Assembly: GCA_018692355.1 (NCBI GenBank) | Contig: JABHKE010000021.1 | Span: 1 to 42,844 of the forward strand | Source of the DNA: Fidelibacterota bacterium | GTDB taxonomy: Bacteria; Fidelibacterota; Marinisomatia; Marinisomatales; UBA1611 | Direction: 5' to 3' | DNA length: 42,844 nucleotides | Shown here: piece after piece, positions 17,016-25,197 of the stretch | Position numbering within the stretch: the stretch's first letter is position 1 | Layout of the letters: each line of letters begins with the position of its first letter | Made by a program: the position numbers and the translations under genes | The notes under the pieces: generated by a model | Told to the model about the DNA's origin: nothing | Databases searched by the model: none | The model's input: the letters and a program-made list of their open reading frames with translations, nothing else

Positions 17016-19724
17016 TTAGTCATTATAATTACGTATACTTGCTTGAGCCGCAGCTAATCTGGCAATGGGAACTCGGAAAGGAGAACAGCTCACATAATCT
17101 AACCCTGTCTCTTTACAAAATTCAATCGACGAAGGATCTCCGCCGTGTTCGCCGCAAATCCCAATTTTTAATTTACTATTCACTCCCCGACCTAATTTCA
17201 CAGCCATGGATACTAATTTACCCACACCGCTCACATCCAAGCTCTGGAATGGATCTCCCGGAAGAATATTTCTTTCTAAATAATCTGGAAGAAAGGACCC
17301 AATATCATCGCGGCTGAATCCAAATGTGGTCTGGGTTAGATCGTTGGTACCAAAGCTGAAAAATTCGGCATGTTGGGCAATCTCATCCGCTGTGAGACAG
17401 GCACGGGGGAGTTCAATCATGGTTCCCACAAGATATTTAAATTCTACACCCGTTTCATTTAGAACATCTTTGGCAACTTTCCGCACAATATCTTCCTGGT
17501 CTGTGTATTCCGTAATAGTTCCAACAAGCGGAATCATTACTTCGGGTAAAACGGAAACGCCTTCCTTTGTAAGTTCTGCCGTTGCTTCAAAAATAGCCCT
17601 GGATTGCATTTCAGTGATTTCCGGGTAAGCAACGCCCAGACGACACCCGCGATGGCCCAACATAGGATTCAACTCATGGAGCCCTGCGATTCGTTTTTCA
17701 ACCTTGGATCTTTCTAGACTGAGGTTATCAGCCAATTCCTGAATCTGATTATCGTTCAAAGTAATAAATTCGTGTAAAGGTGGATCCAAGAGCCGAATGG
17801 TAACGGGTTTATCTTCCATCGCTTTTAGAATTCCCTTGAAATCTTCTTTCTGGAATGGCAGGAGCCCCATAACTGCAGTTCGTCTATCAGATACATTATC
17901 AGCCAGGATCATTTTTCGCATGGCAAGAATACGGGTTTCATCAAAGAACATATGCTCCGTCCGACAGAGCCCGATTCCTTCCGCCCCAAAGCGAATGGCC
18001 TGTGCTGCATCTGATGGGCTTTCAGCATTAGTGCGAATTTTTAAAGCTCTGAATTCATCTGCCCACTCCATGAGGATTTTATATTCAGGATGTGTATCTG
18101 GATTAGATGGAATAAGATTTACTTTCCCTTGATAAAGATTCCCCCGGGTTCCATTCATGGTGACCCAATCGCCCTCTTTTAACACAGTGTCTCCTATAGA
18201 TACTTCCTTTGTTTCTGTATCAATATGAATTGCGCTACAGCCTACAATACAGCATTTCCCCCACCCTCTGGCCACAAGAGCAGCGTGGGATGTCATCCCG
18301 CCTTTGGCTGTTAAGATTGCTTCTGCTGCGTGCATACCATGTACATCTTCTGGTGAAGTTTCTTCTCGAATCAAGATCACCTGTTCACCATTTTTATGCC
18401 ATGTTTCCGCATCATCTGCAGTAAACACGATTCTTCCAGTTGCCCCTCCGGGTCCAGCAGGCAGTCCCTTTGCTAAAAAAGTGGCCTGTTTTTCAGATTC
18501 TGTATCTAGCATAGGATGAAGAAGCTCATCCAATTGTTCTGGCATAACGCGCATAATGGCAGTCTTTTTATCTATCATACCTTGATTGCACATATCCACA
18601 GCCATTTTAATAGCCGAAGCACCTGTCCGTTTTCCTGTACGAGTTTGCAACATCCATAATCGGCCATCCTGAATGGTGAATTCAATATCCTGCATATCGG
18701 AATAATGGACTTCTAAGTTGTTCCGAATCTCGGCAAGTTGCGCATATAGCTCCGGCATAGATGATTCCAGTGAAGGGAGGTTCTGAGTTTCAGATGTTTT
18801 TGTTTCTTCATTTAATGGATTCGGCGTTCGGAGCCCAGCAACAACATCTTCACCTTGGGCATTGGAGAGCCATTCTCCAAAAAAAATATTTTTTCCCGAT
18901 GCAGGATTTCGGGTAAACGCTACACCTGTTGCAGAACTTTCTCCCATATTACCAAAGACCATGGCTTGCACATTCACTGCCGTTCCCCATTGGTCTGGAA
19001 TATTTTCAATCCGGCGATAACTGATGGCACGGCTTCCATTCCAACTTTGAAAAACAGCCTTGATTCCACCCCAAAGTTGTGCCATGGGGTCATCAGGAAA
19101 ATCACTATCCAGTGTTGCACGTATCTCAGATTTGAACGAGTCTGATACTGTAATCCAATCATCCGCAGTGAGATCTGTGTCAGCCACTAATCCTTTTTCT
19201 TTTTTATAATTATCTAGAATATTTTCGAGTTGTTGACGAATACCTTTTCCATCAGGAGGTTCTATACCAGCAGCCTTTTCCATGACAACATCTGCATACA
19301 TCATAATAAGTCTTCGGTAAGCATCATAGACAAACCGGGGATTATTGGTTTTTTTGATGAGTCCGGGAATGGTAGATGAAGCCAGTCCAACATTAAGAAC
19401 TGTATCCATCATGCCCGGCATGGATTGGCGAGCACCGGATCGCACAGAGAGCAAAAGTGGATTAGTCTCATCACCAAAATTTGAATCCATAATGGTCTCA
19501 ACTTTTGAAAGAGATTCTTGAATTTGGGAATCTAATTCATCAGGAAAATTGAGATCATTTTTGTAATAATGTGTGCAAACATCGGTTGTGATAGTAAATC
19601 CGGGAGGTACTGGAATTCCCAAGTGGTTCATTTCAGCAAGATTGGCTCCTTTCCCGCCGAGTAAATTCTTCATTTTAGCTGTACCATCGGCTTCGCCGTT
19701 TCCAAAAAGATAGACGTATTTCAC
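17016..19724 (-). CDS. ppdK: Pyruvate, phosphate dikinase
   Basis: 902 aa, full length for the family. It interconverts pyruvate, ATP and phosphate with phosphoenolpyruvate, AMP and pyrophosphate in central carbon metabolism. The N-terminal ATP-grasp region includes LLGGKGANLAEM and SVRSGARQSMPGMMDTVLNVG. The phosphohistidine domain has GGMTSHAALVARGWGK with the carrier His480. The C-terminal PEP/pyruvate TIM barrel includes GLCRTEHMF, NPMLGHRGCRLG, GTNDLTQTTFG and the catalytic Cys in GICGEHGGDP. The start is GTG at 19724 with a good AAGGAAA ribosome binding site about 7 bases upstream. A 1004-residue MORN protein gene lies 46 bases upstream on the same strand, but there is no functional link that I can see. 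Confidence 0.97.
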   Translation of the reverse strand: MKYVYLFGNGEADGTAKMKNLLGGKGANLAEMNHLGIPVPPGFTITTDVCTHYYKNDLNFPDELDSQIQESLSKVETIMDSNFGDETNPLLLSVRSGARQSMPGMMDTVLNVGLASSTIPGLIKKTNNPRFVYDAYRRLIMMYADVVMEKAAGIEPPDGKGIRQQLENILDNYKKEKGLVADTDLTADDWITVSDSFKSEIRATLDSDFPDDPMAQLWGGIKAVFQSWNGSRAISYRRIENIPDQWGTAVNVQAMVFGNMGESSATGVAFTRNPASGKNIFFGEWLSNAQGEDVVAGLRTPNPLNEETKTSETQNLPSLESSMPELYAQLAEIRNNLEVHYSDMQDIEFTIQDGRLWMLQTRTGKRTGASAIKMAVDMCNQGMIDKKTAIMRVMPEQLDELLHPMLDTESEKQATFLAKGLPAGPGGATGRIVFTADDAETWHKNGEQVILIREETSPEDVHGMHAAEAILTAKGGMTSHAALVARGWGKCCIVGCSAIHIDTETKEVSIGDTVLKEGDWVTMNGTRGNLYQGKVNLIPSNPDTHPEYKILMEWADEFRALKIRTNAESPSDAAQAIRFGAEGIGLCRTEHMFFDETRILAMRKMILADNVSDRRTAVMGLLPFQKEDFKGILKAMEDKPVTIRLLDPPLHEFITLNDNQIQELADNLSLERSKVEKRIAGLHELNPMLGHRGCRLGVAYPEITEMQSRAIFEATAELTKEGVSVLPEVMIPLVGTITEYTDQEDIVRKVAKDVLNETGVEFKYLVGTMIELPRACLTADEIAQHAEFFSFGTNDLTQTTFGFSRDDIGSFLPDYLERNILPGDPFQSLDVSGVGKLVSMAVKLGRGVNSKLKIGICGEHGGDPSSIEFCKETGLDYVSCSPFRVPIARLAAAQASIRNYND

Positions 19725-19770
19725 TGGTTAATTTCCTTTATATGTATGTAGTTATTTAAGTTAAAGCAGA

Positions 19771-22700
19771 CTAAAAGGCAGGGGAAAAATATCGTATTTC
19801 TTTTAGGTTTCCGTTTTTATCATAGAAGAACCATTTATCTACCATTTTTCCATTTCGGTAGGCGCCTTGCATTTCTTTTCTCGTTCTTTCGTGATCCCAC
19901 CAACTGGCCCAGGTTGCATCTTTTTTCCCGTTGGCATAGAAGCCTTCTGTAAGGCGACCATCTGAGAACCATGCTGTCCATTTTCCTTCTTTTGTTCCTT
20001 CGGTAAATGTGCCTTCTTGGACTTTTTCAGCATTTTCATTCCAAAATAACCAAAGCCCATCGGCGGTACCGTTGGCAAGATTTCCCTCTTTTTCTTTTGT
20101 TCCATTTTGATAGAAAAATGTCCAATGGCCATTCATAATACCTGAGTCGTAGTTCCCATGAGATTTGACATGTTCATTATCATGCCATTCCGTCCATTGG
20201 CCATGCTTTTTACCATTTTTATATCCACCTTGTTCTTGCTTTCCACCACTCCAGGGAAGATCCGGTTCCGGGTCAGGAACATCCACTAAAATAATTTCTG
20301 GTACATCTTTGCCGCTGGGGAACCATTTGACCCATTGGCCATCTTTTTTACCTTCGTGGGTGCGGCCGAGAAAGAGATAGCCCACTTCCTGATTTTCCTG
20401 AGTGATGATTCCTGTAAATGGTGCATCTTCCCCTAGTTTATAGAAAATGGATTCACGCTCGACAAGATCTTCCAATGCGATATGTTCTAGCCCCGATCCA
20501 AAATCAAAATCAAAATCTTTAACGCGCTTTGTGTTCCAATACGTCCAAACACCATCTGGTAATCCATTCTTAAAATAACCTTCCCGCTGCATAACACCAT
20601 CTTCATAATAATAGGTGGTAAGACCTTCACGAATCCCACCTTGGTGAAAACCCTGTTCCTTGATCTGATCACTATTGGGATACCAGATAGCCCATGGACC
20701 CTCTGGTTTATCTGATTTATAACTGGTCATTGTACTGCGATAACCATTTTCCCAATATGTACTGGGCCCATCTAATTTCCCATGCTTGTAAAATTTCTCT
20801 TCCTGTTTTTCTTCAGGAGTCAACCACACTGTAGATCGACCATCTCTTTCGCCACCGGAAAATGTGACTTCTTCCGCAACGGAACCATCTGATTCAAAAT
20901 ACAGCCAAAGCCCATCTTGCTCATCATCCAGATAATTTCCCTCTGATTGCTTTACGCCTGTATCGTACCACCAGGTCCAAATACCATTTTTTCTACCATC
21001 GAGATAATGCCCTTCCATCTCTTTATTGTCATTGAGATACCACCACCAGTTCCAGAGTTCTTCCTCATTTTCTGCTTGATAAGTTCCTCCGTTGTAGGTC
21101 CATGTCCCATTGGTGAATGTCAGATTGTGATCATGTTCAAACCACCAGGCCCATTTCCCATGAGAATTTCCTTTATGGTAGGTTTGTTCCATGTGCAAAT
21201 GTCCATTTGTATACCAGTATTTATAACTGCCATCCACTTTACCCATGTCAAATTGGCCTTGTTCTTTTAAGGTACCATCTTCGTACCAAAGTGACCAGTC
21301 ACCATGTTTTTTCCCACGGTAATAAACACCTTCAACTTCTTTTTGGCCATTGCCATACCATTGCACCCATTGGCCATCACGTTTCCCGGATGAAATGCGA
21401 CCCAATAGTAGATAATCCTTAACTCCACCTGTCTCTTTCACCATTCCAGTATAGGATTTATGTTTTCCTATTTTATAAAACTGTCCATCGCGTTCTTCAA
21501 GTTCGGCAATGCGAACTTGATTTAATCCAGTTCCATAATCAAAAATAAAATCTGTTTCGCCATTGGGATGAAAGTAGTTCCATATTCCCTCTTGTTCATT
21601 ATTCCTAATGACACCTTCCCGGTCTTTGTTGCCATTATCATACCAAATTGTAATTTTCCCATCAATAACACCATTAACAAAAGTTTCTTCTAATTTTTTA
21701 TGGTCTGCATTATTCCATTGTGTCCAGATGCCATGTTTTACATCACCCTTATAACTGCCTTCACGGTCCTTCACCCCATCAGGAAGCCACCAGATCCATT
21801 GACCATCTTTTTCACCATTGGAATAATTTTCATGCTGTTTCAGCGTACCATCTTCGTACCAAAGGGTCCACTTATTGTGTTTCTCGCCCTGGTTATACTC
21901 ACCATCAATTACCTTATAATTATCAACATTCCATTGGAGAAAAGGACCATGCTTGATGCCTTTATCATAACTGATTTCTTGTGTTTTTCGTCCGTCATCT
22001 GCCCAATAAGTCCATTTATTATCTAATTTATTATTGGCATATTGCCCTGATTTTTCCTTAATAATGCCATTTTCATACCAGGAAGTCCAACTGCCATTCA
22101 ACTTCCCATTACCGTAAGTGGCCTGGAATTTTTTATTGCCGTTTTCATACCAGGAAGTCCAGACGCTGTCCCGTTCCCCATTGGTAAATTTCCGTTCGGA
22201 TTTTTTAGCGCCATCTGTAAACCATTGCAGCCAGAGTCCTTCCTGCTGACCATCGTGAAATCGCGTTTGTTCTTTTTTGATCCCGGTGTTATAATACCAA
22301 ATCCAAAGCCCTTCTTGTTTTCCGGCTTCGTAAGCGCCTCCATCGGTTTTATTACCGCTATCATTCCATCGAAATATGGTACCGTCTAGTTTTCCACTTG
22401 TATAATTGGATTCTTCTTTTCGATTGCCATTTATATACCAAGTGGTCCAGAGTCCATCCCGGTTACCACCAGAATAAGATCCTTCCATTTTCATCTGGGG
22501 GGGGTCATAAAATGTATCACCATCGATATCAAGAATAACAGTCTCGGTAGAATCCCAAACACCGTTGTTTTCACCATCGTCTTGGGTGTTGGGTTCATCA
22601 TCTTCACCGTAATCTTGATACACCTCGCCCTCATACCAGAATGTCCAGAGTCCGTCCCGAACACCGTTGGCATAATTGCCTTCAGTTTGAAGTGCCCCAC

Positions 22701-22785
22701 TGGGGTAATTTGTCTTCACTAATCCATCGTTTTGGGCAAGAGCCACTGACGACAGAATGATAAAAATAACCAGTATTTTCCGCAT
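19771..22785 (-). CDS. Large secreted MORN-repeat (YwqK-type) protein
   Basis: 1004 aa from ATG 22785, which has a GAGGAA ribosome binding site and gives a signal peptide MRKILVIFIILSSVALAQ. Nearly the whole mature protein consists of some 30 or more MORN-like units of about 21-25 residues (GxxDGLWTxWYxNGxxKxExxYxNGK), rich in Trp and Tyr. Two similar non-MORN modules of about 60 residues interrupt the array (around 21357-21545 and 20325-20515). Both have the pattern ERxxxFYKxG...TGxI...YLxLGR...GKxDGQWVxW, indicating internal duplication of a larger block. An acidic insert near the N-terminus (DYGEDDEPNTQDDGENNG) looks like a calcium-binding loop. There is no membrane anchor beyond the signal peptide. 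It is probably a long beta-rich surface or periplasmic protein; function unknown. Confidence 0.75.
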   Translation of the reverse strand: MRKILVIFIILSSVALAQNDGLVKTNYPSGALQTEGNYANGVRDGLWTFWYEGEVYQDYGEDDEPNTQDDGENNGVWDSTETVILDIDGDTFYDPPQMKMEGSYSGGNRDGLWTTWYINGNRKEESNYTSGKLDGTIFRWNDSGNKTDGGAYEAGKQEGLWIWYYNTGIKKEQTRFHDGQQEGLWLQWFTDGAKKSERKFTNGERDSVWTSWYENGNKKFQATYGNGKLNGSWTSWYENGIIKEKSGQYANNKLDNKWTYWADDGRKTQEISYDKGIKHGPFLQWNVDNYKVIDGEYNQGEKHNKWTLWYEDGTLKQHENYSNGEKDGQWIWWLPDGVKDREGSYKGDVKHGIWTQWNNADHKKLEETFVNGVIDGKITIWYDNGNKDREGVIRNNEQEGIWNYFHPNGETDFIFDYGTGLNQVRIAELEERDGQFYKIGKHKSYTGMVKETGGVKDYLLLGRISSGKRDGQWVQWYGNGQKEVEGVYYRGKKHGDWSLWYEDGTLKEQGQFDMGKVDGSYKYWYTNGHLHMEQTYHKGNSHGKWAWWFEHDHNLTFTNGTWTYNGGTYQAENEEELWNWWWYLNDNKEMEGHYLDGRKNGIWTWWYDTGVKQSEGNYLDDEQDGLWLYFESDGSVAEEVTFSGGERDGRSTVWLTPEEKQEEKFYKHGKLDGPSTYWENGYRSTMTSYKSDKPEGPWAIWYPNSDQIKEQGFHQGGIREGLTTYYYEDGVMQREGYFKNGLPDGVWTYWNTKRVKDFDFDFGSGLEHIALEDLVERESIFYKLGEDAPFTGIITQENQEVGYLFLGRTHEGKKDGQWVKWFPSGKDVPEIILVDVPDPEPDLPWSGGKQEQGGYKNGKKHGQWTEWHDNEHVKSHGNYDSGIMNGHWTFFYQNGTKEKEGNLANGTADGLWLFWNENAEKVQEGTFTEGTKEGKWTAWFSDGRLTEGFYANGKKDATWASWWDHERTRKEMQGAYRNGKMVDKWFFYDKNGNLKEIRYFSPAF

Positions 22786-22921
22786 GGTCAATTCCTCATT
22801 GTCAGAGTATGAATAAAGTGAGGTTTTTTGGATGAAGGGTTGATTCATCCCCCTCTCGGATACCTTTTGTCGTAAAAGTTAAGACAACGAAGCATTAAAG
22901 TCAAAAAATTGTGAAAAAAGA

Positions 22922-23743
22922 TCAATCACCCTTATTTAGACGAATCCAGAAGCTTTGGCCGAACTTATCATTGAGATTAATTAGCCCCTCATTGGAGTTA
23001 TTTGTTCCTAAAAATGAAGTTTCGGTCTCGAATTTATTATTGGTCCGTAGGTAACCGCCCCCATCGCGGCCGTTGCCAAGATATGTAGTCATTTTCCCAA
23101 ATTGGTTATACGTACGGAAATACCCGCTCCCAAGAAAACTCCCAGTTTCCCCGACAGCATCGTACACACGCAATTGACCGGAACTGTCTGCTCCTGTGCC
23201 TATGTAAACAGTTTCTTGCCCATCAAAATTATAAGTCCGTAAATACCCGCCGCCACTGGATCCAGTCCCCAAAAACAAGGTTCTTTCACCAAATTGGTTA
23301 TAAGCCTGATAGTATCCTTCTCCAAGATATGATGATGTTTCACCTTCACTATTATAAATACGAAGTTGCCCGGCATGGTCAGATCCTGTACCGAGATAAG
23401 ATGTCTCTTTTCCAGAATTATTATAGGTCCTGATGTACCCGCCACCCATTCTACCTGTACCAACATAGGCCGATTCATCGCCATTGCCATTGTAAGAGCG
23501 CATATAACCACCGCCATCTTTACCCGTACCAATAAATAAGGTTGGCTCTCCATACTGATTATACGTTTGCATGTAGCCGTTGCCTAGATATCCCATGATT
23601 ACACCACGATCATCTTCAATGGTTAAACTGCGAACGACCAAATGTCCCAATTCATCCGTTTTTGCACGAAATCCTAAAGTCACAAAAATCAAGAGTGTTC
23701 CTAAAACACCAATGATCATACTTTTTGGATCAATGACTTTCAT
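22922..23743 (-). CDS. Membrane-anchored protein with about nine 22-residue solenoid-like repeats
   Basis: 273 aa. An N-terminal hydrophobic helix (about residues 9-26, without a clear cleavage site) precedes an array of roughly nine units of about 22 residues built on GGGYLRTYNxxGxETxYLGTG. The units fall into three kinds: A (YNQFGExTLFLGTG), B (GGGYLRTYN) and C (GQLRVY), in the order A-B-B-C, A-B-C, A-B. The regular aromatic/Gly pattern suggests a beta-solenoid or beta-propeller-like fold. A strong GGAGG ribosome binding site lies about 6 bases before the ATG. It precedes the MORN gene on the same strand by about 136 bases. Family not recognised; probably exposed in the periplasm or at the surface. 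Confidence 0.7.
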   Translation of the reverse strand: MKVIDPKSMIIGVLGTLLIFVTLGFRAKTDELGHLVVRSLTIEDDRGVIMGYLGNGYMQTYNQYGEPTLFIGTGKDGGGYMRSYNGNGDESAYVGTGRMGGGYIRTYNNSGKETSYLGTGSDHAGQLRIYNSEGETSSYLGEGYYQAYNQFGERTLFLGTGSSGGGYLRTYNFDGQETVYIGTGADSSGQLRVYDAVGETGSFLGSGYFRTYNQFGKMTTYLGNGRDGGGYLRTNNKFETETSFLGTNNSNEGLINLNDKFGQSFWIRLNKGD

Positions 23744-23787
23744 AAAAGCCTCCGGGGGTTTTTGTCATTGAAATAATAATATGTAAT

Positions 23788-24858
23788 TTACTCATATTCA
23801 TAGGTCATAACCTTAACTGGAATTTTTTGATCATCGTGCGAGCGACGAATCATATCGTATTGTTTTATTTGTACTACACGACTCTTTTCATCATAAGAAT
23901 ATACATTTTTTTCCAGCACTCGTTCTTCACCGTCTAAAATTACACCTATGTATGGTCGGCCCCTATGATCCAAAAGCATCTCTTTTTTTGAAATAAGTTT
24001 TAATGTAGAATCGGCAAGATACTCGTAAAATTTAAAATTATCATCATCAAAAATATCAGTTAGTGTTTCTTCGATCACTCCGTTGGAATTATATATTTTA
24101 GATTTTGTACGCCGCCCCAAAATATCATATTCATAAGCCTTTGAGCCAATGGATTGACCTAGTCGCCCTACCGATGATTCATGGGTCAAGTGGTTATTCT
24201 CATTATGAAAATAAATAGATCGAAACATAACAGAAGGGTCAAAATATTCAGCCTTTTTATGGGGTATTTTTGATGAGCCCAATTCATAGGTTGTAATTTC
24301 AAGAATGTAGTTATCATACAATTCTTTGTGATCAAGGACAGTTCCTGTGGAATCATAGTCGTAACTCTCGCCCCAAACCATTTTTCCCGCATCAGTTTTT
24401 AAAACCATCATTTCTGGATTAATTGCTTCAATTGGATTATAACGAATCCGCTTAACGAGTAACCCCTCATCATCATATTTTTGAAACTCTTTCCAATAAA
24501 GCGTATCCCCAGCACCAAAAAGTGTTGTGCTCATCCGTTTTCCGGCATGATCATTTTCAAAGCGGTAGGATAAAATCATCTCCTTATCATAACTCCGTTG
24601 GAGTTTGAGCCCTTCGTCGGATCCAAGGACATAAACATATTTTTCACTTAAAGGCAAGGTGTGAGTATAAACGGTACTATCCACCATAAACCCATTTGTG
24701 TCATAGTGTATAACGATGGAATTTTTGAGTTCTTGTGTTTCAACGCCGAAGCTATTAAAAACATGGAAAAATTTGATTCTAGTGGTTTCCCCAAACACAC
24801 AAGAGACCAAGATAGGGCACAAGAGCCAAATAGAGTAATTTAGTGAAGTCCTCATCAT
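23788..24858 (-). CDS. Exported protein with YD (RHS-like) repeat motifs
   Basis: 356 aa with a signal peptide (SIWLLCPILVSCVFGE; Cys in an LVSC context, so it could be a lipoprotein). The rest is beta-rich with several YD-type motifs: YDYDSTGTVLDHKELYD, YEYDILGRRTKSKIYNSNG and YSYDEKSRVVQIKQYD. YD repeats form wrapped beta-sheets in RHS/tox proteins. Here there are only a few and no core-domain end or toxin tip, so it looks like a small YD-repeat envelope protein and not an RHS toxin. Start ATG 24858 (alternatives: TTG 24861, ATG 24855), with no clear ribosome binding site. It is the first of a run of minus-strand repeat-protein genes. Confidence 0.6.
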   Translation of the reverse strand: MMRTSLNYSIWLLCPILVSCVFGETTRIKFFHVFNSFGVETQELKNSIVIHYDTNGFMVDSTVYTHTLPLSEKYVYVLGSDEGLKLQRSYDKEMILSYRFENDHAGKRMSTTLFGAGDTLYWKEFQKYDDEGLLVKRIRYNPIEAINPEMMVLKTDAGKMVWGESYDYDSTGTVLDHKELYDNYILEITTYELGSSKIPHKKAEYFDPSVMFRSIYFHNENNHLTHESSVGRLGQSIGSKAYEYDILGRRTKSKIYNSNGVIEETLTDIFDDDNFKFYEYLADSTLKLISKKEMLLDHRGRPYIGVILDGEERVLEKNVYSYDEKSRVVQIKQYDMIRRSHDDQKIPVKVMTYEYE

Positions 24859-25197
24859 CAAATTTTAGAGAGTGAAACGGGATAATTCAAATGGTCAATT
24901 TCGTTGTTTTTCCAGAGTTTATATCTTTAGTCTCAAAAATGTTTTATTCAATTATTTCTAAATGACAATTCGAAGATAACTAATATATCGGCCAATGCCT
25001 TAAGAACGCACGCAGTAGATTAAAGGTCATCTTTGTGATTTACATCCAATTGAGAAAATATCTGGTTACTCTGTTTAACTAGTATCATTTGCTCATATAA
25101 GCACCTGTTAGATAACTCGATTTCTCTATTGACTTAAAGTGTTACTTTTGCTTAAAATTAACGTAAGTCTACTAGGCTTACTCATGCGGAGTTCTAA
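24859..25197. other. Divergent intergenic region
   Basis: 339 bases between divergent genes. No conserved ORF or RNA gene is visible. It holds a plausible rightward promoter near 25129-25158. I see no convincing leftward promoter for the YD-repeat gene. Confidence 0.4.
25129..25158 (+). promoter_or_regulatory. Candidate sigma-70-like promoter for the AMIN/PEGA gene
   Basis: TTGACT (25129-25134) is separated by 18 bases from TAAAAT (25153-25158), 40 bases upstream of the TTG start at 25198. The match is by inspection only, in AT-rich DNA. Confidence 0.35.

Noticed and set aside
19839-22364. Several ORFs on either strand within the large MORN gene
   Set aside because: They are frame shadows caused by the repetitive Trp/Gly-rich coding sequence; they lack ribosome binding sites and family signatures.
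22922-23743. CRISPR or satellite repeat
   Set aside because: Periodicity is at the protein level within one open frame with a good ribosome binding site.
23788-24858. RHS/polymorphic toxin
   Set aside because: It has only a few YD motifs, no RHS core ending and no toxin or immunity pair nearby.
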